A stretch of 25,816 nucleotides of DNA from a virus. The notes below the pieces were generated by a model. The model was not told the origin of the DNA, ran no database searches, and saw only the letters and a program-made list of their open reading frames with translations. The stretch's first letter is position 1. Every line of letters starts with the position of its first letter. The position numbers were made by a program, and so were the translations under genes. The DNA lies in the IMG/VR virus record IMGVR_UViG_3300042860_004360, positions 1-25,816 of that record. One strand, 5' to 3'. This document shows positions 1-6,490 of the stretch, piece after piece.

Positions 1-323
1 GATAGTGTTTTCCTATTATTAGCAAATAGTAGAGTGTTAAGAAAATTATTATCTATTTGTTTATTTAGAATCGATGCTGCACTAGCGTATCTATCTAATG
101 ATTGCACATATAAAATACCATTAGTTTTTAATTTAGATTTGATATCTTTGACAAGTTGATCTTTTTGATTTGCTGGTACATTATCAATTAGATCCGCAAC
201 AAACAACTCATCTATATTTGGCGATTTGAATTTACTAAACTTACTAATAGAACAATATTCAAAACCCTTAATTGGATTTGAGGGTTCTGTTGTGTATAGA
301 AAATATTTTCTGATTTTTTTCAT
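1..323 (-). CDS. Methyltransferase-like protein, 3' part cut off by the window edge
   Basis: The reading frame opens with ATG at 323-321 and stays open to base 1, giving 107 codons without a stop. The ATG overlaps the TGA of the upstream gene (ATGA), as at most junctions here. The visible part contains VADLIDNVP, then a predicted helix and KTNGILYVQSLDRYA. This resembles the late Rossmann strand and loop of short SAM-dependent methyltransferase-like proteins that sit in phage glycosyltransferase clusters. The glycine-rich SAM-binding loop expected early in a full methyltransferase is not seen, so it may be a degenerate or minimal family member. The family call is inference from pattern; that the frame is a real gene is well supported. 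Confidence 0.55.
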   Translation of the reverse strand, partial: MKKIRKYFLYTTEPSNPIKGFEYCSISKFSKFKSPNIDELFVADLIDNVPANQKDQLVKDIKSKLKTNGILYVQSLDRYASAASILNKQIDNNFLNTLLFANNRKTL

Positions 324-787
324 GATTTTTTAATTTCTGGTTGTATTTTGATTTTTAAAAATTCTTTACTCATATTTTTAATAATATCTATTATATCTGA
401 TATATTACTATATGGAATAACTTTATTATGAATTCTATTCCATGAATTACATATATTTTCAGATACTGCAATTTGATATACTGGTTCGAACATATAATGA
501 TTGGGCACTTCTGATATATAATTTGGTTTTTCAACATGATCTATAATGATTAGTGGGCAATGTAAAAATAGTGCTAATTCTATACATTTATCTAAATTTA
601 TCATTCTATTATTGCAAACTACAAGATCTATATCATAAATACCATATAGAGTATCCTCCATATCTATAAGATTAATATTATCTTTTTCTATATGCTTTTC
701 AAAATTTTTATGATCAGTGTATGTCCATAATACATTTGGTGTGTTATTCATTAATAGAGTTTTATGTATAATTGATGATATACTCAT
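320..787 (-). CDS. Unknown protein of the glycosyltransferase cluster
   Basis: A 155-residue protein whose start ATG overlaps the TGA of the upstream glycosyltransferase (ATGA), so translation is probably coupled. The segment DLVVCNNRMINLDKCIELA followed by LHCPLIIIDHVEKP looks like alternating strand and helix of a GT-B-type Rossmann half. That would make it a partial glycosyltransferase-like fold without the donor-binding E-x7-E half. No catalytic motif is visible, and no signal peptide or membrane segment. It may be an accessory or acceptor-binding partner of the two neighbouring glycosyltransferases. The gene call is firm; the function is unknown. Confidence 0.75.
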   Translation of the reverse strand: MSISSIIHKTLLMNNTPNVLWTYTDHKNFEKHIEKDNINLIDMEDTLYGIYDIDLVVCNNRMINLDKCIELALFLHCPLIIIDHVEKPNYISEVPNHYMFEPVYQIAVSENICNSWNRIHNKVIPYSNISDIIDIIKNMSKEFLKIKIQPEIKKS

Positions 788-1890
788 ATAAACCCTTTAA
801 TATTATTGATAGAATAGCTTAGGACTTTATGGTTTTGTGATTCTATTCGCTCAGACTTTTCTGAAAGAGACTCACTTAAAGCTCGCTTCATTTGCATAAC
901 CAAACTATCAAGTTCCGGAACATAATATTTATGATGAAAAGAATTATATATCCAATATGGATGACTATTATCGTGAGCATTTTTAGGGGTTGATTCTACT
1001 CCATAGAATTTTGTACCCTTAACTATATCTGAAGAACCAGAATTCTTATTCACTATAATCTGATTATTAAAACACATAGCCTCTAATACTGGATATCCAA
1101 AACTTTCTCCGGACGATATATCTATATAACAATCGCAATTATTATGTATATATAGTATATTATCATATTTAGTTTCCCCTACTATAAGTGTTGGGTATGT
1201 TATATTTTTATCGATCTTAAAAGGTAATGAATCTATTATTTTATCTATTTCATAGGTCAATAAAGATGTTAAGTTACTACTATCATTATTTGTATTTTTA
1301 GTTTTAATCAGTAGTCCAGTATCTGGAAATTCTATAGCAATAATAAAGAATGCTAGAATCAAAGTTTGTAGATTTTTTTTATTAGTAAAATCTGATATGG
1401 TATAAAACATAAACTTGTTTTTTTTAGATTGTTTTATATTTTTCTGTTTATAATCATCTATAATTGATAAATCTATAAATTCTGGCACAACTTTTATTTT
1501 ATCAATATCTATGTTGCCATTAATAAGTTCTTCTCTAGCGTGTGTTGAACCAACCCAAATTTCATCCACGATATTCAGATATTCATAAATATCGTATCCA
1601 TAATGAGTTTTATCTAAAGAAACTATACCTATATTTTTATAGCCATTGATATGACAAAACTGGTGTGGATATGCATGTTGAATTATTGTATCATAATTGT
1701 CTAAATTATTCTTTTCACAACGAATAATAATATCTTCTAATTCTTGTTCTATAATAGGTTTTATAGTATTGAATAGTGGGCGACAGACAATATTGAATCC
1801 AGCGTCGCATAAAGCCTGTATATATTTTCTAGATGCATTACCTATTCCAGTAAATTCTCTATATGGTCCTATATATAGTATATTATTCAT
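784..1890 (-). CDS. Glycosyltransferase, GT4-like (GT-B fold)
   Basis: A 368-residue protein that probably transfers a sugar from a nucleotide-sugar donor in the cytoplasm; the acceptor is unknown. The N-terminus, NNILYIGPYREFTGIGNASR, is the first GT-B strand followed by a glycine-containing loop. The C-terminal half has ESFGYPVLEA, the E-x7-E donor-binding motif of GT4-like retaining enzymes, followed by a further strand and a Gly-Ser-Ser turn. The length fits a single-domain GT-B enzyme. The ATG overlaps the TGA of the upstream glycosyltransferase by ATGA. Likely targets are virion protein, phage DNA or a host surface glycan; nothing here decides between them. Confidence 0.85.
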   Translation of the reverse strand: MNNILYIGPYREFTGIGNASRKYIQALCDAGFNIVCRPLFNTIKPIIEQELEDIIIRCEKNNLDNYDTIIQHAYPHQFCHINGYKNIGIVSLDKTHYGYDIYEYLNIVDEIWVGSTHAREELINGNIDIDKIKVVPEFIDLSIIDDYKQKNIKQSKKNKFMFYTISDFTNKKNLQTLILAFFIIAIEFPDTGLLIKTKNTNNDSSNLTSLLTYEIDKIIDSLPFKIDKNITYPTLIVGETKYDNILYIHNNCDCYIDISSGESFGYPVLEAMCFNNQIIVNKNSGSSDIVKGTKFYGVESTPKNAHDNSHPYWIYNSFHHKYYVPELDSLVMQMKRALSESLSEKSERIESQNHKVLSYSINNIKGFI

Positions 1891-3491
1891 GATGACAAGA
1901 AATTATCATTTAGTTTGATTTTTCCTGATCTGACTTGTTCACAAAAGACTTTATTATTTAAGAATATCTCTAGTGCTTTGATAACCGCTTCTCTGGCTTG
2001 AATATTATTTTTATTTGATGTGATATCAATAGATTCATTGAGTGATTTTATTAGGTTTTGAGCAAAATAAGTTTTTAATAAATTAGGCTCACACATAATA
2101 TCACGGATAATAAATTCTACAAATTCTCTATTGGATAGATTATCTGGAACTGATAGTTTTGTATTGGCATTCATTGGAACAGACCATATGTCTTCATTTA
2201 TAGGCATATTATCAAAAACATCCATGATAGTTTTTGCTGTCATATCCCAACTATAATTTTGAACTAATAATTCTCTTGTTTTATGTGAAAATTTAAGCTT
2301 ATCTTTTGTTGTTTTTTGCATCCATTCCATGATCTCGTGCATTAAATGATCATTATCTGGTGTTGCCCTATCTGATCCGGTTTCCAACTCAGTAGCCAAT
2401 AAATAATTAATTTTAACGCCATCAACTTTAGATGTTATTTCTTCCATTCCGCTATAATTAACAGAAAAAATAGGTATACCACAAGAAGCAGCTTCTAGCT
2501 GAGGAATACCCAAGCCTTCACAAATAGCATACTGTACATATATATCAAATAAATTATATACATCATTAAGCTGATCGTTATTAATACCTAATTGCACATT
2601 AGGGAAGATGGATACTCCATCGTCACATGACGGAGATGGTATCTTTGAGCCTTTATATTTTGATACAAATATACTATTATCCTTAATAGAATAATATGTA
2701 AATAATACATTATTCTCCACCCCATGCTCTTGTAACAATTCGGGAATCGGCCAACCCTGTTTTTCTGGATAAGAAGTATGCAAATATAAAAATATATTAT
2801 GATTATTTGTCGTATCTATTAATTTTCTTAGAACTTTAAATAATTCAGCAATGAGTTTACGCTTTTGATTTCTCATTACTGATCCTATAATAATAGAATC
2901 GGCTGGTAAACCATATCTAGATTTATGATATGTTTTTGTACAGTGTACTGGTTGAAAAACTTCTGTGTCAACAGAATCTGTGATGCACGGACCAACATTA
3001 ATAGGTCTATTTAGAGACCTTAAATAGTCTCCAGCCCAATCGGTATGTGTTAATACCATATCTGCATTTTCAAACGTTGTTAACCATTCTGTTTTTTGTG
3101 GTATAGAATCTATGGTTGGGGCTATTATCCATTTATAGTATGGTCTTAAACATGAAAGTTCTTGGTAGGAGAACATCCAATAATCCCTTATATCAAAAAC
3201 TATATCAGGTTTAAAATCTAATAATACTTTTTCGAATCTCCATTGACCAAATTGATTAAGCTGATTAGATTCGTATGCTTCTATACTTTGTTTATCATCG
3301 TCTTTTGGTACGTTTGAGTATACTTTCCATGGTACGTTTGTTTTTGATCCATCTTTATGATAACAAGCCAATTCAGCAAGCTCATATTTATTACTTTTAC
3401 TTAGTCTGTATAGTATTTCCTTTGTGTATCTGCCGAATCCAGAATTTATATGATGCGCCTCTGCACACATCAATACTCGTTTTTTTCTCAT
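1887..3491 (-). CDS. Glycosyltransferase, GT4-like, long form
   Basis: A 534-residue protein and the first gene of the glycosyltransferase operon. The N-terminal motif RVLMCAEAHHINSGFGRYTK is typical of GT4 enzymes (strand, then a GxGRY-type loop). The donor-site motif EGLGIPQLEAASCGIPIF lies at about residues 325-342 and includes E-x7-E. About 100 residues after the GT-B core are not recognised and could be an acceptor-binding or oligomerisation tail. ATG at 3491 has no obvious Shine-Dalgarno sequence; its leader is the short A-rich stretch below the terminator hairpin. A strong promoter at 3546-3575 should drive it. The reaction class is confident, the sugar and acceptor unknown. Confidence 0.87.
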   Translation of the reverse strand: MRKKRVLMCAEAHHINSGFGRYTKEILYRLSKSNKYELAELACYHKDGSKTNVPWKVYSNVPKDDDKQSIEAYESNQLNQFGQWRFEKVLLDFKPDIVFDIRDYWMFSYQELSCLRPYYKWIIAPTIDSIPQKTEWLTTFENADMVLTHTDWAGDYLRSLNRPINVGPCITDSVDTEVFQPVHCTKTYHKSRYGLPADSIIIGSVMRNQKRKLIAELFKVLRKLIDTTNNHNIFLYLHTSYPEKQGWPIPELLQEHGVENNVLFTYYSIKDNSIFVSKYKGSKIPSPSCDDGVSIFPNVQLGINNDQLNDVYNLFDIYVQYAICEGLGIPQLEAASCGIPIFSVNYSGMEEITSKVDGVKINYLLATELETGSDRATPDNDHLMHEIMEWMQKTTKDKLKFSHKTRELLVQNYSWDMTAKTIMDVFDNMPINEDIWSVPMNANTKLSVPDNLSNREFVEFIIRDIMCEPNLLKTYFAQNLIKSLNESIDITSNKNNIQAREAVIKALEIFLNNKVFCEQVRSGKIKLNDNFLSS

Positions 3492-3521
3492 ATTATTACT
3501 GTTTCTTTTTGAGGTATATAA

Positions 3522-3548
3522 AATAAGGGGCGTGTGTCGCCCCCTATT
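3522..3548 (-). terminator. Hairpin terminator after ssb, overlapping the start site of the next promoter
   Basis: On the minus strand GGGGCG (3543-3538) and CGCCCC (3532-3527) form a perfect 6-bp G/C stem around a 5-base loop. Flanking AATA and TATT extend the stem after one A-C mismatch. The 3' arm is followed by TTATTTTATATA, a moderately T-rich tract. The hairpin lies 30 bases beyond the ssb stop codon, so it probably ends ssb transcripts. The upstream arm overlaps the predicted start site of the following promoter, so RNA begun there would lack most of the 5' arm and should escape termination. Confidence 0.6.
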
Positions 3549-3575
3549 ATATAGATCACATATATATTATGTCAA
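3546..3575 (-). promoter_or_regulatory. Sigma70-type promoter for the glycosyltransferase operon
   Basis: TTGACA at 3575-3570 matches the -35 consensus exactly and TATAAT at 3551-3546 matches the -10 consensus exactly, separated by 18 bases. It begins two bases after the ssb TGA. The predicted start is near 3540, inside the 5' arm of the terminator hairpin. It is read as the promoter of the glycosyltransferase and methyltransferase-like genes, and would use host RNA polymerase. Confidence 0.75.
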
Positions 3576-3577
3576 TC

Positions 3578-3949
3578 TCAGAAAGCTACTGATGATTCAG
3601 CAGTTACTGCATCTTTCTTATAGACTCTTGTTACTTTGGCAAAGTTATTAACTCTGACCTTTAATGTAGAGTGCTTGACTCCATCCTTTTCCCAAGAATC
3701 ATTCCTTAAACTACCTTCGATCATAACAAGATCACCCTTTTTGAAAGACGATCCGATGACTTCAGCACCGCTATCCCACGCTTCACATTGGATATATGAA
3801 ACAATCTTATCTTTTGTTCCATTAGCTCTTGTGAAATCCTTGGATACAGCAACCGTAAAAGAAACTACGGATGTTTGCTTTTCTCCGCTACTAACAACAC
3901 GTAGCTCTGGATCCCTAGTTAAATTACCTTTTAAAATTACAATATTCAT
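3578..3949 (-). CDS. ssb: Single-stranded DNA-binding protein
   Basis: A 123-residue OB-fold SSB that coats single-stranded DNA at the fork. The N-terminus NIVILKGNLTRDPELR is the canonical SSB opening strand, followed by FTVAVSKDF and the loop and strand YIQCEAWDSGAEVI; GDLVMIEGSL is the conserved late strand. Start choice: ATG at 3949 sits 7-8 bases after GGAG, whereas an in-frame TTG at 3955 is too close to that site. The usual acidic tip (DDDIPF) is missing: the protein ends AESSVAF with a terminal Phe but only one acidic residue nearby. It has its own extended -10 promoter just upstream, consistent with a need for high expression. Confidence 0.93.
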   Translation of the reverse strand: MNIVILKGNLTRDPELRVVSSGEKQTSVVSFTVAVSKDFTRANGTKDKIVSYIQCEAWDSGAEVIGSSFKKGDLVMIEGSLRNDSWEKDGVKHSTLKVRVNNFAKVTRVYKKDAVTAESSVAF

Positions 3950-3994
3950 AAGCAATCTCCTTTAAGTTAAAACAAAAATACAATCAACACTTAT

Positions 3995-4022
3995 ATTATA
4001 TCAGAATTCTAGCTCAAGTCAA
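3995..4022 (-). promoter_or_regulatory. Strong sigma70-type promoter for ssb
   Basis: TTGACT at 4022-4017, a 16-base spacer, then TATAAT at 4000-3995. TG one base before the hexamer also makes it an extended -10 (TGaTATAAT). It starts two bases after the TAG of the polymerase C-half gene. The predicted transcript begins near 3988, giving a leader of about 38 bases that contains GGAG before the ssb ATG. Confidence 0.78.
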
Positions 4023-4024
4023 GA

Positions 4025-5629
4025 CTATACCAAAAAACATTTTTTTGCGATAATTGAATTATTTTTTTGGTTCTTTTGTCCATTAAACATCAACACTCGG
4101 CCCTCTAGCAGTAATTCCTTATATTTAGAAAAATCATCAGGAAACATAACAACAGAATCCAGACTACCAGCACCATCTGATAATCTCAAAAAACACATTT
4201 CTTGTCCTGGTGTTTTTCCTCTTTTAGTTACAATAACACTCATATTTTCAATTTCAGCTATTAGAAAAAATTGTTTATTTTCAGGGAATGTCTTTATAGT
4301 TTTACAGTCAGTATTAGCGTATGACGAGTCATAGAAGTCCGTTTTAGCATACGATATCGATACGCCGAGTATGTCTCTTTCATTATTAGAAACCCACTCA
4401 GGATCGTCTGTTAAAGCATAAGAAGGATCCGATAACTGGTTAAGTATACTTAAAACTTTTGGATGTCTATTTTTAGATATTTTACTATTTGCTAGTAATA
4501 GCCTAACTATATCGCATGAATTATTAATTTTATTAGAATGTATAATTTCAAGACACTTACTAATTTCTTTATCTGTTAATTCCAATATCAAATTTAATTC
4601 GAATAGCATTTTATTTCTGGAAATTTTAAGATAGTCTAAAGCTCCAGATAAGATTATAGCTTTAGCAGATGACGAGTTGATATTTACCAAAATTCTTAAT
4701 AATGTATTTGGCCAATCTAATGATGCAACATCTAAATTTTCTGTTATTGATAATATTTTTTGATAAACAGAATCCCCTAATCCTTTGATGTTCGTTAATC
4801 CGAAATATATTTTTCCATCAATAATAGCAAAATCTTTATTCTTGTGTTTTAATTGTGGTCCAAAAACACTAATGCCCATATCCTTTGCATTACTAATTAA
4901 TTCTAACGTTTCTAATTGTGGATCAATTTTATCTTTAGCTAATCTAAGATATGATAAGAAAAAAATGGTTGGAAAGTGTGTTTTAGCATACGCTGATATA
5001 TAAGCATTGATTGCGTAACTCACAGCATGGCTTTTATTAAAAGAATATCTTTGACTTTTTTCTATCCATCCGAATATTTGTTCGGCCTCATCTGTTGATA
5101 CCTTAGCCATACTTCTAGTGCCATCTAAGAATTTGGTTTTAATCTTTGCCATTTCTTCTGGCTTTTTCTTTCCTATAGCCTTACGCAACATATCAGCTTC
5201 TTGCAAATTAAAGCCAGCTATATCTTTGGCTATTTCCATTGCTTGTTCTTGATATACCATTTCTCCATAAGTATTTTTCAAGATTGGCTCTAACGAACTA
5301 TGAAAATAGTCTATAGATTCGTTACCGTTTTTTCTATCAATATAATGATATGATACGCTTTTTCCATCTCTATATGCTTCCAAGCATCCTGGTCTTAAAA
5401 TACTAATCAAAGCGGATAATTCTTCTATATTAGTAGGCTTGAGTTTTTTACTCATTGCTTGCCCAAGGCGGCTCTCTAATTGAAAACATCCTTTGGTATT
5501 TCCTTCAGAGATTAAGTCCCAGGTTTTTTGACAACTAAAATTTATATTATGAATATCAAAATCGATAGATGTTTTTTGTTTATCCAAACTATCGGTTGGG
5601 AACTCACAACCGCACTCAAACTTTATCAT
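4025..5629 (-). CDS. dnaE: DNA polymerase III alpha, C-terminal half (fingers, HhH, OB)
   Basis: A 534-residue protein matching the part of bacterial DnaE that follows the palm. Landmarks in order are CFQLES (48-53), ILRPG (77-81), YGEMVYQEQAMEIA (121-134), ADMLRKAIGKKKPEEM (145-160), FNKSHAVSYA (197-206), an HhH-type region near 280-330, and an OB fold at about 430-534 (MSVIVTKRGK, then FLRLSDGAGSLDSVVMF). It supplies DNA and dNTP binding but contains none of the catalytic aspartates, which lie in the separate gene at 6477-8354. The first 45 residues carry Cys6, Cys8 and Cys33, a possible small metal site. No QADMF-type clamp-binding motif is visible after the HhH region. It overlaps the exonuclease gene by 14 bases. 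Confidence 0.9.
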   Translation of the reverse strand: MIKFECGCEFPTDSLDKQKTSIDFDIHNINFSCQKTWDLISEGNTKGCFQLESRLGQAMSKKLKPTNIEELSALISILRPGCLEAYRDGKSVSYHYIDRKNGNESIDYFHSSLEPILKNTYGEMVYQEQAMEIAKDIAGFNLQEADMLRKAIGKKKPEEMAKIKTKFLDGTRSMAKVSTDEAEQIFGWIEKSQRYSFNKSHAVSYAINAYISAYAKTHFPTIFFLSYLRLAKDKIDPQLETLELISNAKDMGISVFGPQLKHKNKDFAIIDGKIYFGLTNIKGLGDSVYQKILSITENLDVASLDWPNTLLRILVNINSSSAKAIILSGALDYLKISRNKMLFELNLILELTDKEISKCLEIIHSNKINNSCDIVRLLLANSKISKNRHPKVLSILNQLSDPSYALTDDPEWVSNNERDILGVSISYAKTDFYDSSYANTDCKTIKTFPENKQFFLIAEIENMSVIVTKRGKTPGQEMCFLRLSDGAGSLDSVVMFPDDFSKYKELLLEGRVLMFNGQKNQKNNSIIAKKCFLV

Positions 5630-6314
5630 TTAAAAAGGCGTCCTTAAATATAATCTTAGCAGATAAATTTCTATGTAGTCTCATAAATCTTAATAATATT
5701 TTGGCACAGTCTTTTACGTCTTTCAGAGCATCATGAGCACCATCTTTTGATATTCCCATATATTCTCTGATCGTATCTAAAGAATAATTTTTGATATTGA
5801 TATTTTCGAACCAATAGAATACCAAATTCATTATGTCGAGTACGTCTCTTGGATAAAATAAAGTGGTGATATTTTCTTTAGCATCAACATTTTTATATTT
5901 TTCGCTTAATCTTTGTATAATTTTCAGATCAAATCTATTTATATTATATCCAGCGGCAATAGGTGCGGAGAATATACTCTTTTTCTTATATCCAAAACAA
6001 TTATATTTCTCTAGATAACTGACAAAAGCTTTCCATGAAACTTCTTGGGATGGATATTCGTTCCAAGCGGCGTATATCGCTTCTTGAGAACAACCTCTAA
6101 CCTTTGAATGAAATTCGATTATATCAGTATCATACTTATAATCAGAATTATTCTCCATCGGTTCTGGTTTAAAAAAAGCATTAAATTCAGAATCTGGAAC
6201 AATCTCTAGTTTAACGGGATCTATTATAACAGCCGCTAATTGTACTGGACTACAAACCAGAGGATTTGATCCATCGGTTTCAAAGTCAAAAACACATATT
6301 TTTTTGGTCAGCAT
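5616..6314 (-). CDS. DnaQ-like 3'-5' proofreading exonuclease (DEDDh)
   Basis: A 232-residue exonuclease that probably removes misincorporated 3' nucleotides for the phage polymerase. All three motifs are visible: ExoI in VFDFETDG (D and E), ExoII in YNINRFDL, and ExoIII in AHDALKDVKD, with the His and Asp that define the DEDDh class. Length and motif order match the epsilon family. The gene lies between the two halves of DNA polymerase III alpha and overlaps the C-half by 14 bases, so a joint complex is likely by inference. The C-terminal tail after the last motif is short and carries no recognised clamp-binding motif. A separate role, such as RNA degradation, cannot be excluded. Confidence 0.9.
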   Translation of the reverse strand: MLTKKICVFDFETDGSNPLVCSPVQLAAVIIDPVKLEIVPDSEFNAFFKPEPMENNSDYKYDTDIIEFHSKVRGCSQEAIYAAWNEYPSQEVSWKAFVSYLEKYNCFGYKKKSIFSAPIAAGYNINRFDLKIIQRLSEKYKNVDAKENITTLFYPRDVLDIMNLVFYWFENINIKNYSLDTIREYMGISKDGAHDALKDVKDCAKILLRFMRLHRNLSAKIIFKDAFLNDKV

Positions 6315-6316
6315 AT

Positions 6317-6490
6317 TTATTGTACTTTTTCTACTTCATCCAACGGTTTTAGTACTGCCTTTTGTCCTGTGGTAAGAATCTGACAGTTATCTTTGATCTT
6401 GCAGCAACTGACCCTCATTTCTGGAGTCTTAATATACTCCTGATTATTGTGAATAAATTTTTCTCCAACCGCAACTTCATGAAATTTCAT
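6317..6490 (-). CDS. Small conserved-looking protein between the polymerase halves
   Basis: A 57-residue protein starting at ATG 6490, which lies 8 bases after a strong AAGGAG. A longer frame to 6562 is possible but would overlap the polymerase gene heavily and has no better ribosome site. The protein reads F-x-E-V-x-V-G-E-x-F at the N-terminus, then QEYIKTP and three closely spaced cysteines (CCKIKDNC). The pattern vGexFxxxxxxYxKT is familiar from short phage proteins of unknown function. It overlaps the end of the polymerase N-half by 14 bases and stops 2 bases before the exonuclease start. Its place suggests a replication accessory, but function is unknown. Confidence 0.78.
   Translation of the reverse strand: MKFHEVAVGEKFIHNNQEYIKTPEMRVSCCKIKDNCQILTTGQKAVLKPLDEVEKVQ

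Noticed and set aside
4785-5003. Plus-strand open frames across the window (for example 4785-5003, 15181-15666 and 22598-23110)
   Set aside because: All lie opposite well-supported minus-strand genes, have no ribosome sites of note and encode no recognisable protein; they are shadows.
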